This document shows, piece after piece, positions 33,744-41,926 of a stretch of 64,000 bases of DNA; position 1 is the first letter of the stretch, and every line of letters starts with the position of its first letter. A program made the translations under genes and the position numbers. The notes under the pieces were generated by a model. The model did no database searches and was not told the DNA's origin. It worked only from the letters and a program-made list of their open reading frames with translations. The DNA is from Streptomyces sp. CG1. Its GTDB lineage: Bacteria > Actinomycetota > Actinomycetes > Streptomycetales > Streptomycetaceae. The stretch is from contig NZ_CP163518.1 in the NCBI RefSeq assembly GCF_041080625.1, positions 10,781,501 to 10,845,500 of the forward strand, written 5' to 3'.

Positions 33744-34609
33744 CGCGTATCACCCGCCTTCGAGACGTGGGGAACGGGAGATCCGAGGCCGTCGAGAACG
33801 GCACTGAGGACACCTGGATGTTCGTGCAGGAAGTGGTGACCTCCCTCGAAGTGGTGGACGGAGAAGCGCTCGCTGGTCATGCGCGCCCACCGCTCCATGT
33901 GCGCAGCGGGGGCCATCGGGTCGCTCATGCCGCACAGCACCGTCAGCGGGATACCCAGTGGGGGACCGGGGTCCTGGTGCTGGTAGCGGTAGGTTTCGGT
34001 CAGTTCCAGATCCGCGCGCAGCACCGGCAGCAGCATCTCCCGCACGTCCTCGTCCTCCGTGATCTCCCGGGGCAAGCCCAGCACTGTGCCCGCCTGGTCG
34101 AGGAGTTCGCTGGTGGAGAGGGTGTGCAGGGGCGGGTGGGATGGCCATGACGGAGGTGCCACCATCCCCGAGACCACCAGCCGTTCGGGCTGCCGCATCC
34201 CCCTGCGGCGCAGCCGGCGGGCGGTCTCGAAGACGATGAGTGCGCCCATGCTGTGCCCATGGAGGCAGTACGGCGTGTCCAAGAGCGTGACCAGAGCCTC
34301 GCAGAGCCCGTCCGCCACCTCCTCCAGCCGCCTGTGCGGCGGCTCGCTGGAGCGGGATCCCCGGCCAGGCAGTTCTACCGGGTGCACCTCGACGTCTTCA
34401 GGTGCCGCCCGGGACCACGGCCGGTACGCCGCAGCGGACGCACCGGCGTGTGGGACACAGAACAGGCGCACCCTTGATCGGGTGCGCCTGCCGGGTGATC
34501 TACCTCCGGTGTCCGCACGGGAGCCTTCCCAGGAGCCCCCAAGAGACGGAAACCATGCGGATGTACCGCTGGAGGGTGTCCCTGGTGAATCCACTAATCG
34601 ATGTCGCAC
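33659..34609 (-). CDS. Type II thioesterase
   Basis: The product is 316 aa from a GTG at 34609 with CGGAGGGCAGTC directly upstream. Conserved segments begin at VRLFCVPHAGASAAAYRPW, the nucleophile elbow is LHGHSMGALIVFETARRL, the acid is near LTVLCGMSDPMAPA and the His is in EGGHHFLHEHP. Such enzymes release stalled or wrong acyl groups from PCPs. The N-terminal extension of about 45 residues is atypical, and it includes a TTA at codon 5 and a hairpin-forming stretch. A shorter start at the GTG of VRLFC is possible but has no ribosome site. It is the first gene of the minus-strand arm. Confidence 0.82.
   Translation of the reverse strand: MRHRLVDSPGTPSSGTSAWFPSLGGSWEGSRADTGGRSPGRRTRSRVRLFCVPHAGASAAAYRPWSRAAPEDVEVHPVELPGRGSRSSEPPHRRLEEVADGLCEALVTLLDTPYCLHGHSMGALIVFETARRLRRRGMRQPERLVVSGMVAPPSWPSHPPLHTLSTSELLDQAGTVLGLPREITEDEDVREMLLPVLRADLELTETYRYQHQDPGPPLGIPLTVLCGMSDPMAPAAHMERWARMTSERFSVHHFEGGHHFLHEHPGVLSAVLDGLGSPVPHVSKAGDTRCSTTATDPTAQTPNASRNGSDSRASTG
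34463..34490. promoter_or_regulatory. Hairpin in the 5' part of the thioesterase gene
   Basis: CAGGCGCACCC (34463-34473) pairs with GGGTGCGCCTG (34480-34490) across a 6-base loop. It lies just where the conserved thioesterase core begins and 120 bases after the predicted start. It may act as an attenuator or mark a mis-called start. The role is uncertain. Confidence 0.35.
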
Positions 34610-34932
34610 GACTGCCCTCCGGATCAGGAGTCGGCAAAGGCGCCTTCTTTGCTATACCGGCCGTCTCGCTTGACGAAAGCAGGAAAGGAGCCAAGTCGGT
34701 TTGGCCGCGCAGGCAGCTCGCATCGGGACCAAGGGCCCACCGTCGCTCCGCCCTCGCCGTACGCACCAGGGACCTACGCCCCATAGCCGGGCGCAACGGG
34801 CCCGGCACAGACTGGTGGGCGCCGCTGCCTGACCGCGCTGCGCATCACCGCGCGCCCGTCACGCAGGGAAAGCGTCCTTGTCCGGCAATGGTGGGCCCGC
34901 ACGGGGCTCTCACCGAGTCAGGAGGCAACGGA
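34610..34932. promoter_or_regulatory. Divergent promoter region of the biosynthetic cluster
   Basis: This region separates the two arms of the cluster. It contains a 10-bp palindrome AAGGCGCCTT (34637-34646) inside a wider imperfect GCAAAGG...CTTTGC, next to a TATAGC box for the minus arm (34651-34656). An AGGAGG (34920-34925) serves the TTG start at 34933. It is a plausible target for the LuxR regulator. Several in-frame upstream starts for the plus arm exist here but lack ribosome sites. Confidence 0.4.
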
Positions 34933-36780
34933 TTGTTCGACGCGACCCCAGCCCCGATGGCCTCACCAAACCGCCGGGCGACAGTCCCGGAACGCATCGC
35001 CGCCCACGCCGCCCGGCGGCCGGACGCACTCGCCGTCACCGACGGGGCAAGCACCCTCGGCTATGCCCAACTGCACACCCGTGCACGTGAGCTGGCCGGA
35101 CGGCTGCACGCGGCCGGAGTACGGGCCGGCGACATCGTCGCCGTCTACCTGGAACGGTCCGTCGACGCCGTGGCCGCCTGCGCCGGGGTGCTGTCGGCCG
35201 GAGCCGGTTATCTGATGCTGGACCCTGAACAGCCGGCCTTGCGGACCCGGGAACTGCTCGCAGACAGTACGGCCCGAGCGCTGGTCAGCAGGCCGGAGCT
35301 GCTGCGCCGGGACAATCTTGAGCGGGTCCCCGGCGTGGCATACCTGGATTGCCCGGAGACCGCCACCGGTCCCGGTGCGTTACAGGAGCCGGATCAGGAC
35401 GGGCCGGCGTATCTCAACTACACCTCGGGGTCGACCGGCAGGCCCAAAGGAGTACTCATCGGCCATCAGGGCCTGGCGAACCTCGTGGACTGGTACCAGC
35501 ACCGCTACCAGGCAGGGCCTGGCGACCGCATCAGCCAGCTCGTCCGCCCCACCTTCGACGCGTTCGCCCTCGAAACCTGGACGTGCCTGTCCGCCGGAGC
35601 GTCCCTGCACATTGCACCCGACGGGGTACGGCAGGACCCCGAGCTGCTCCAGGACTGGCTGTGCCGCAGCGGCATCACCGTGTCCTTCGTGCCGACTCCG
35701 CTCGCCGAGCAGTTGTTCATGCTGCCCTGGCCGGGGCGGGACGAAGGATGCGCGCTGCGCGAGCTGCTGGTGGGCGGTGACCGGCTCACCCGGCGCCCGC
35801 CGGCGGGGCTGCCCTTCCGCGTGCACAACAACTACGGGCCCACCGAGTGCACCGTCGTCGCCACCTGCGACCTCGTCGACGAGCAGCAGGTGCCGGTCGA
35901 CGACGTGCCGCCACCGATCGGCCGACCGCTGCCCGGTGTCACCGCCTACGTACTGGACGCCGACCTGACCCCCGTGGCCGAAGGCGCCCCAGGCGTCCTT
36001 CACTTGGGCGGCGTCGCCGTGGCCATGGGCTATCTCCACGCGTCCGGGGACGACGACGGACCCTTCCGGCCCGACCCGTTCCGAGCGCTGCCCGGCACCA
36101 GGATGTATGCCACCGGTGACCTGGTGCGCCAGGACGAGACAGGTCGGCTGCACTATCTGGGGCGGGTCGACGAGCAGGTGCAGATCCGCGGCATCCGGGT
36201 GGAACCGGCCGAGGCCGAGACTGCCCTACGGCGGCACCCGGACGTGGACCGCGCTGTGGTCGTCGGCACCGACGAAGCCGAACCGCGGCTTGTCGCCTAT
36301 GTCACCGCACGCGACGCAGCCGCCGATCCACGGCAGATACGGGCGTGGCTCGCCGAAAGGCTACCGGACTACCTCATACCCGCGACGGTCACGGTCCTGC
36401 AGGAGCTTCCGCTTACCCCGGAGGGCAAGGTCGACCGTCGGGCCCTCGCGCGGCCACTGCCGGGGCGTGCCGACACGACGGCGGACACCGCCAGCGCAGG
36501 CGGCCGTCCGGGGGCGGGGCCCCCGGACGCCGGGGACGCTTCGGGCGTCCTGGCTCTGGCTGCGCTGTGGAAGGACGTTCTGGGCGTCCCCTCCGTCACC
36601 GCGGAGGACGACTTCTTCGAAATCGGCGGCGACTCGCTCCGCGTAATCCGGCTGGTCGCCAGGGCTCGCCGACATGGCATCCCGATGCGCCCGGACGATG
36701 TGTACGCCCACCCCGTGCTGTCCGACCTCGCCCAGGCAGTGGGCTCGTCGCCCGCCGCCACGGAGGTGATCGCCTCATGA
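34933..36780 (+). CDS. NRPS adenylation-PCP didomain, Leu-like specificity code
   Basis: The product is 615 aa from a TTG seven bases after AGGAGG. The open frame reaches further upstream, but this site decides the start. Motifs are YTSGSTGRPKG (A3), FDAFALETW (A4), NNYGPTE (A5), MYATGD (A7), GRVDEQVQIRGIRVEPAE (A8), LTPEGKVDRRAL (A10 Lys) and DDFFEIGGDSL (PCP Ser568). By-eye pocket residues read about D-A-L-F-L-G-N-V-V-K, one change from the leucine code DAWFLGNVVK. There is no C, E, KR, R or TE domain. A TTA at 35380-35382 (codon 150) predicts bldA control. The stop overlaps the radical SAM start (ATGA). Confidence 0.88.
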   Translation: MFDATPAPMASPNRRATVPERIAAHAARRPDALAVTDGASTLGYAQLHTRARELAGRLHAAGVRAGDIVAVYLERSVDAVAACAGVLSAGAGYLMLDPEQPALRTRELLADSTARALVSRPELLRRDNLERVPGVAYLDCPETATGPGALQEPDQDGPAYLNYTSGSTGRPKGVLIGHQGLANLVDWYQHRYQAGPGDRISQLVRPTFDAFALETWTCLSAGASLHIAPDGVRQDPELLQDWLCRSGITVSFVPTPLAEQLFMLPWPGRDEGCALRELLVGGDRLTRRPPAGLPFRVHNNYGPTECTVVATCDLVDEQQVPVDDVPPPIGRPLPGVTAYVLDADLTPVAEGAPGVLHLGGVAVAMGYLHASGDDDGPFRPDPFRALPGTRMYATGDLVRQDETGRLHYLGRVDEQVQIRGIRVEPAEAETALRRHPDVDRAVVVGTDEAEPRLVAYVTARDAAADPRQIRAWLAERLPDYLIPATVTVLQELPLTPEGKVDRRALARPLPGRADTTADTASAGGRPGAGPPDAGDASGVLALAALWKDVLGVPSVTAEDDFFEIGGDSLRVIRLVARARRHGIPMRPDDVYAHPVLSDLAQAVGSSPAATEVIAS

Positions 36781-38708
36781 CCCATGTCACCTTCGTCGAA
36801 CTCAGCGTCTACGAGAACACCGTCCCGCTGGTCTCGGGCTATCTCCAGACGTACGCGTGTCAGGACCCCGCCCTCACGGACAGCTGCGACTTCGCGTTCT
36901 TCTCCCGCGGGCTGCGCGAGGACCCCGAAACACTGCTCGCCGACCTACTGGCCCGGGACAGCGACGTCTACGCCTTCAGCTGCTACATCTGGAACATGGG
37001 GCTGATCCGACGGCTGCTCGGTGAGCTTCTGGTGCGACGCCCCGATGCCTGGTTCATTCTCGGTGGCGCGCAGGTGATCGACCACGCGGACCAGTACATC
37101 CCGGCCGGCACGCGCAACGTCGTCGTCTGTAACGGCGAGGGCGAGCAGCCGTTTTACGAGTTCCTCCATCAGGTGGCCCTGCGTGACAAGCCAGATCTGA
37201 ACAGGGTCTCCGGAATCAGCTACCGCGGCCCCGATGGGGAACTGGTCACCACCGACAAGCCGCCCCGCATGCAAGTCCTCGACGACGTGCCCTCCCCCTT
37301 CGCAGCCGGGCTCTTCGACAACGGGGAATACACGTTCACAGTCCTGGAGACGAACCGCGGTTGTCCCTTCCACTGCGGATTCTGCTTCTGGGGCGCCGCC
37401 ACCAACTCCAAGGTGTACAAGTTCGACGAGGAACGTGTCCGCGGCGACATCCAGTGGATCGCCGAGCACGGCATCGTCAGCGTGTTCATCGCCGACGCCA
37501 ACTGGGGGCTCTCCCCGCGCGACGTGGAACTCAGCCGTCACATCGTGCAGTGCAAGGAGGAGTTCGGGTTCCCCACGTCGCTGGTCATCGCCGCAGCCAA
37601 GAACCGCCCGGAGCGGGTTGCCGAGATCACCGAGGTTCTGGTGCGCGGCGGACTTGTCACCAGCCAGCCCATCTCCCTGCAGACCGTCAACCCCGAGGCA
37701 CTGCGCCTCATCGACCGGCAGAACATCCGCGAGACCACCTACACGGACCTCCAGCGCTCCCTGAACTCGAAGAACATCAGTTCCTTCATCGAGCTGATCT
37801 GGCCGCTCCCCGGGGACACCCTGGAGACCTTCCGGGCCGGCGTGGCGCGGCTGTGCCGGATGGAGGCCGACACTCTGACGATCTATCCGCAGCTCCTGTT
37901 GCACAACACCGCTCTGTACGACCAGCGTGAGATCTTCGGCATCGAGACCGAGCGCGCCCCCGACCCTGCGGCCGAGGCGGATGTCGTCGTCGCCACCCGC
38001 TGGGTGAACAGGGCGGACTGCGAGGAAGGCACCTGGTTCTACTACGTGGTGCAGAGCCTGTACAACGCCCGCGGCGCGTACTGGCTCGCCCGCTACCTGG
38101 ACCGCGCGGGCATCCAGCCGTACGACGCGTTCTTCGCCGAGGCCACCCGCCACTGGCAGGCGTCAAACGACGAACTCAGCCGCTTCGTCGCCAACTCGGT
38201 CTCCACTGCCGACAACTACGACCTGCTCAACATCGGCAAAGCCGCACATCTCGTGCTCCACTCGCACCGGGAACAGTTCGACCGGCTCCTCACCGGGTTC
38301 GCCCGTACCCAGGAGTGGTGGTCGGACCCGGCCGCCCGCCTGGCTCTCGACCTTGATCTGGTGGCACGCCCCTACATCTACCGCGAGCCCGTCCGGCCTC
38401 CCGGTGTCCCGTTGTCCGAGGCACGGCTGCTCGAGACCGATGACAGCGCTCTTACCATCGCTCTGCCACCACGACACGAACGATTGCCTGTCGACCTGGG
38501 ACTGCTTCCGGAGGGCACCCCGGTGAGCACGGCGGTGCGCTTCGAGCATCCGGGCCAGGGCAAGATGCCCGTACCGCGGCACCGCACCATGGAGCAGAAC
38601 GCCGGCTACTGCCATGTCATGATCCAGCGGCTGCGTACCCTGCTGCCCCTCTGCCGCCCCCTCGACAGCGTGGGGACGAAAGGCTCGGGAGGCGGCCGTG
38701 CAGCGTGA
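36777..38708 (+). CDS. Cobalamin-binding radical SAM enzyme
   Basis: The product is 643 aa. Residues 1-160 form a B12-binding Rossmann-like domain (VYAFSCYIWNMGLIRRLLGE and WFILGGAQVIDHADQY, no DxHxxG, as is common for this class). The [4Fe-4S] motif is C196-PFH-C200-GF-C203 in ETNRGCPFHCGFCFWG. A C-terminal region of about 200 residues follows the barrel. Such class B enzymes methylate unactivated carbons or perform other radical C-C chemistry. The 4-bp overlap with the A-PCP gene and 11-bp overlap with the dehydrogenase gene indicate one multienzyme process, probably acting on the PCP-bound or free branched-chain residue. The exact reaction cannot be read. Confidence 0.85.
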   Translation: MTHVTFVELSVYENTVPLVSGYLQTYACQDPALTDSCDFAFFSRGLREDPETLLADLLARDSDVYAFSCYIWNMGLIRRLLGELLVRRPDAWFILGGAQVIDHADQYIPAGTRNVVVCNGEGEQPFYEFLHQVALRDKPDLNRVSGISYRGPDGELVTTDKPPRMQVLDDVPSPFAAGLFDNGEYTFTVLETNRGCPFHCGFCFWGAATNSKVYKFDEERVRGDIQWIAEHGIVSVFIADANWGLSPRDVELSRHIVQCKEEFGFPTSLVIAAAKNRPERVAEITEVLVRGGLVTSQPISLQTVNPEALRLIDRQNIRETTYTDLQRSLNSKNISSFIELIWPLPGDTLETFRAGVARLCRMEADTLTIYPQLLLHNTALYDQREIFGIETERAPDPAAEADVVVATRWVNRADCEEGTWFYYVVQSLYNARGAYWLARYLDRAGIQPYDAFFAEATRHWQASNDELSRFVANSVSTADNYDLLNIGKAAHLVLHSHREQFDRLLTGFARTQEWWSDPAARLALDLDLVARPYIYREPVRPPGVPLSEARLLETDDSALTIALPPRHERLPVDLGLLPEGTPVSTAVRFEHPGQGKMPVPRHRTMEQNAGYCHVMIQRLRTLLPLCRPLDSVGTKGSGGGRAA

Positions 38709-39852
38709 CATCTTCACCGCGGACCATGAAGCGTTCCGCCAGGTCGTACGGGAGTTCGTCGCCCGCGAGATCACCCCCAACCTCCCCAAGTGGGAGGAGG
38801 CCGGAGCCGTCGACCCCGAGGTGTGGCGCGCCGCCGGCCGGCAGGGCCTGCTCGCTCCGGACATGGACGTCGCGTACGGCGGCGGAGGCGTCGACGACTA
38901 CCGCTTCCACGTCGTACGAGGCGAGGAACTGGCCCGCGCCGGGACCCTCAGCCCCGCGTTCAACCTGCACAGCGAGGTTGCGGGCGGATATCTGGCGCAG
39001 CTCGCCACCGAGGGGCAGAAGCGCCGTTGGCTCCCCGGCTTCTGCTCCGGTGAACTGATCGCCACCGTGGCCATCAGCGAACCGGACGCCGGCAGCGACG
39101 TCGCCGCCATCCGTACCACGCTCCGGCCCGCGGGGGACGGCTCCTACCTCCTCAGCGGCCGTAAGAGCTTCGTGACCCACGGCTTGCTGGCCGGGCTCTT
39201 CATCGTCGCCGCTGCCGACCCCGGTGCCCGCCGACCGAACGGCCCGTCGGCAGCCACCCTCGTCGCACTGCGGCCTCAGACGCCCGGTCTGACGATCGGC
39301 AGACCGCTGTCCAAGATCGGCATCCACTCGCTGGACACCGTGGAGATCTCCTTCGACGAGGTCCGGGTCACGGACGGGGACCTGCTCGGACAGCGCGGTC
39401 TGGGTTTCCTGTACCTGCTGCGGAACCTGCCCCGGGAACGCCTTTCCATCGCCGTCACGTCACTGGCCCTGGCCGAGCGGGTCCTGGAGGAGACGCTCGT
39501 GTACTGCCGGGACCGGCATGCCTTCGGGCAGCCGATAGGACACTTCCAGTACAACCGCTTCCAGCTCGCCGAGATGGCGACTGCCGTGCGGGTGGCCCGG
39601 GCGTTCACCGACCAGTGCGTTGTGGCACACGGCCGGGGCGAACTCTCGGTGGAGGAGGCGTCCATGACGAAGTGGTGGAATTCCGAACTCTGCGACGACG
39701 TGGTGCGGCGCTGTCTGCAACTGCACGGCGGATACGGCTTCAGCACGGACTTCCTCGTCGGGCGGGCGTACACGCAGGCGCGGGTGCAGACGATCTACGG
39801 AGGCACCACGGAAATCATGAAGGAGATCATCGGCCAGTCCCTGCCCCTGTGA
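38698..39852 (+). CDS. Acyl-CoA-dehydrogenase-like flavoprotein
   Basis: The product is 384 aa and full length, from a GTG preceded by CGGGAGGCGGCC. Conserved features are AISEPDAGSDVAAIRTTLRP and the C-terminal VQTIYGGTTEIMKEIIGQSL with the catalytic Glu of the GGTxE type, plus ERLSIAVTSLALAERVLEET and QLHGGYGFSTDFLVGR for FAD and tetramer contacts. In NRPS-type pathways, relatives dehydrogenate PCP-bound acyl or aminoacyl groups, as proline dehydrogenases do in pyrrole formation. Alpha,beta-desaturation of a carrier-bound substrate is the likely role here; this is inference. Confidence 0.88.
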   Translation: MQRDIFTADHEAFRQVVREFVAREITPNLPKWEEAGAVDPEVWRAAGRQGLLAPDMDVAYGGGGVDDYRFHVVRGEELARAGTLSPAFNLHSEVAGGYLAQLATEGQKRRWLPGFCSGELIATVAISEPDAGSDVAAIRTTLRPAGDGSYLLSGRKSFVTHGLLAGLFIVAAADPGARRPNGPSAATLVALRPQTPGLTIGRPLSKIGIHSLDTVEISFDEVRVTDGDLLGQRGLGFLYLLRNLPRERLSIAVTSLALAERVLEETLVYCRDRHAFGQPIGHFQYNRFQLAEMATAVRVARAFTDQCVVAHGRGELSVEEASMTKWWNSELCDDVVRRCLQLHGGYGFSTDFLVGRAYTQARVQTIYGGTTEIMKEIIGQSLPL

Positions 39853-39922
39853 GTCCCGAAGGGCGCGCCGGGTCCCGAGGGGCGCGCCGGCCCAGTTCCC
39901 ATGTGCCGAGGAGGCCGCCACC

Positions 39923-40999
39923 GTGCTGGTGATCGACGCCGCAGCCGTACGCACGCTCTACCCGATGACCGAGGCGATCGCGGACATGCGCACCGCATTC
40001 ACCCTGTACAGCTCCGGCCGAGTCCGGCAACCTCAGCGTTGTATGACCCCGGGCGCCGCCGAAGGCGAGGTGTTGGCCACCATGCCCGCATATGTGCCGT
40101 CGATCGCTGACGGTGCTGGGAACGGCGAAGCGGGCGCGTACGGCGGCGGGTTCGGTGTGAAGATCATCGCCGTGCAGCCGGGGAACCCTGCCCGGGGGCT
40201 CGATCCGCACCCGGGCGTCGTCCTCCTTCTCGACCCGGTGACCTGCGTCCCTCTGGCGCTCCTCGACGCCACGAGCATCACCGAGATTCGCACCGCCGCG
40301 GCCTCCGCGGTGGCCACCGACCTTCTTGCCAGGAAGGACGCGGAGGTGCTCGCGGTCCTGGGCACCGGTGCTCAGGCCCGCGAGCACATCAGGGCGATCT
40401 CGCGCGTACGCCCGCTGAGGGAGATCCGCGTGTGGGGCCGTACCCCGGTTCGTGCACGCACCCTTGCCGATGAGTGCGCATCCCTGCTGCCCACGAGCAG
40501 CGACAGAACCACGGTCTTCGGGGTCACCCGAGCGGCGGAGGCCGTCGCCGGAGCGGACGTGATCTGTACCGTCACCGCCGCCGTCGAACCGGTGCTGGAC
40601 AGTGCGTGGGTCGGGCCCGGCACACACATCAACGCCGTCGGAGCTGTGTTTCCGGGACGGCGGGAACTGACAGGCGATCTGGTCGCTCGATCCGCCGTGC
40701 TGACCGACAGCCGGGAATCGGCCCTCACCGAGGCCGGCGACCTACTCGTCCCGATGCGTGAGGGACGCCTCACCGTCGGGCACATTCGCGGCGAGATCGG
40801 TGAGGTACTCCTCGGGACCTGCGCGGGCCGGACCTCGGACGACGAGATCACCGTCTTCGAATCCCTCGGTCTGGCCGTCCAGGACGTCATCAGCGCCCAC
40901 AGCGTCCATCGGCGAGCGGTGGGCGAAGGTACGGGCATCGACATCACGCTGTCGGCTCCCGGCGGTACAGCCGCCCTACGGCAGGGCATCCAAGCATGA
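39923..40999 (+). CDS. Ornithine cyclodeaminase / mu-crystallin family enzyme
   Basis: The product is 358 aa from a GTG with GAGGAGG nine bases upstream. The Rossmann motif is VLAVLGTGAQAREHIRAISR, with SITEIRTAAASAVATDLLAR before it and HINAVGAVFPGRRELTGDLV after, all classical for the family. Members cyclise ornithine to proline, reduce cyclic imines, or oxidise amino acids with NAD(P). No SbnA-like synthase is present, so a diaminopropionate route like SbnA/SbnB is unlikely. It overlaps the next gene by 4 bp. It probably handles an amine or imine intermediate of the pathway. Confidence 0.85.
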   Translation: MLVIDAAAVRTLYPMTEAIADMRTAFTLYSSGRVRQPQRCMTPGAAEGEVLATMPAYVPSIADGAGNGEAGAYGGGFGVKIIAVQPGNPARGLDPHPGVVLLLDPVTCVPLALLDATSITEIRTAAASAVATDLLARKDAEVLAVLGTGAQAREHIRAISRVRPLREIRVWGRTPVRARTLADECASLLPTSSDRTTVFGVTRAAEAVAGADVICTVTAAVEPVLDSAWVGPGTHINAVGAVFPGRRELTGDLVARSAVLTDSRESALTEAGDLLVPMREGRLTVGHIRGEIGEVLLGTCAGRTSDDEITVFESLGLAVQDVISAHSVHRRAVGEGTGIDITLSAPGGTAALRQGIQA

Positions 41000-41763
41000 C
41001 GCGGCCCGTAGACGGGAAGTCCGCCGTGTCTCCATGGCTGGTGTGCCGACAGCCGCGCCCGCAGGCTGCACTCCGGCTCTACTGCTTTCCGCACAGCGGC
41101 GGCTCACCGGGTGAGTTCCTGCGCTGGGCGAACGAGCTCGCGCCGGCGGAAATCCACGGTGTGCAACTACCAGGTCGCGGCTCGCACGTACGGGCCGCAC
41201 CCCTCGGCACCATGCCCGAGGTGGTCGCTAGGCTGCTCGACAGCGTCACCTTCCGATCTCCCTATGCCTTCTTCGGACACAGCTTGGGCGGGCTCCTGGC
41301 ATACGAGACGGCCCGCCGACTTGAGGCCGCAGGCCATCCTGGCCCCGAGTTCATCCTGGTCTCCGCGTGCGCTCCGCCGCACCATCCGCGTGACGACGGC
41401 TTGCGTCACCTGCCGGACGAGGACCTGCTCGCAGCGATCGACGAACGGTACGGAGGCGGCGTACCGCTCACCCTGCTCCAGGACCGTACGGTGCACGCAC
41501 TGCTCATGGCCGTGTTCCGGGCAGACGTGTGCGTGTCCGAGACCTACCGGCACATGCACGGGCCCGTGCTGCGGAGCCCGCTCCACGTGGTCGGCGGCTC
41601 GCAGGACATGCCGCGCGAACTGCTGGCCCAGTGGGCGAGCTACACCACGGGCCATTTCCAGCTGACGCTCCTGCCCGGCGGGCACTTCTACTATCGGGAG
41701 CCCGATAGGCGCAGCGCGTTGTTACGGCTGCTGACCGCCCTGTGTGATTCCAAGGTGGTGTGA
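40996..41763 (+). CDS. Type II thioesterase
   Basis: The product is 255 aa with the usual length and motifs: LRLYCFPHSGGSPGEFLRW, GVQLPGRGSH, FFGHSLGGLLAYETARRLE (nucleophile Ser) and LLPGGHFYYREP (His). The ATG overlaps the upstream stop by 4 bp. A TTA at 41722-41724 (codon 243) adds another bldA-sensitive gene. It is the second type II thioesterase in the cluster and, since no embedded TE exists, one of the two may be the true product-releasing enzyme rather than an editing one. Confidence 0.88.
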   Translation: MTRPVDGKSAVSPWLVCRQPRPQAALRLYCFPHSGGSPGEFLRWANELAPAEIHGVQLPGRGSHVRAAPLGTMPEVVARLLDSVTFRSPYAFFGHSLGGLLAYETARRLEAAGHPGPEFILVSACAPPHHPRDDGLRHLPDEDLLAAIDERYGGGVPLTLLQDRTVHALLMAVFRADVCVSETYRHMHGPVLRSPLHVVGGSQDMPRELLAQWASYTTGHFQLTLLPGGHFYYREPDRRSALLRLLTALCDSKVV

Positions 41764-41926
41764 TGAGTGTCGAGCTGGCTACACCGTGACGGCGTTGCCT
41801 CGGGATCGAGGCTTCGCTCCGAAGATCGATAGCGCCCTGAGGCAGAGCCGCCCGGGTGCCTGTCGGAAGCGGAGGTAACGGCGGGGCCGGAGGTAAAGAA
41901 GGACGGCGGCCCCGTGGCAGCGGGGC
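41764..41926. other. Right border of the cluster, no gene
   Basis: 163 bp between the thioesterase and the IS256/deformylase chimera. No feature was seen beyond short GC-rich repeats. Confidence 0.3.

Noticed and set aside
34402..34932. Longer N-terminus for the plus-arm A-PCP (792 codons)
   Set aside because: The extension overlaps the divergent thioesterase gene and promoter region and has no domain; AGGAGG with the TTG at 34933 decides the start.
39923..40999. SbnB-type diaminopropionate synthesis
   Set aside because: No SbnA-like PLP synthase is in or near the cluster, so the cyclodeaminase-like gene alone does not support this route.
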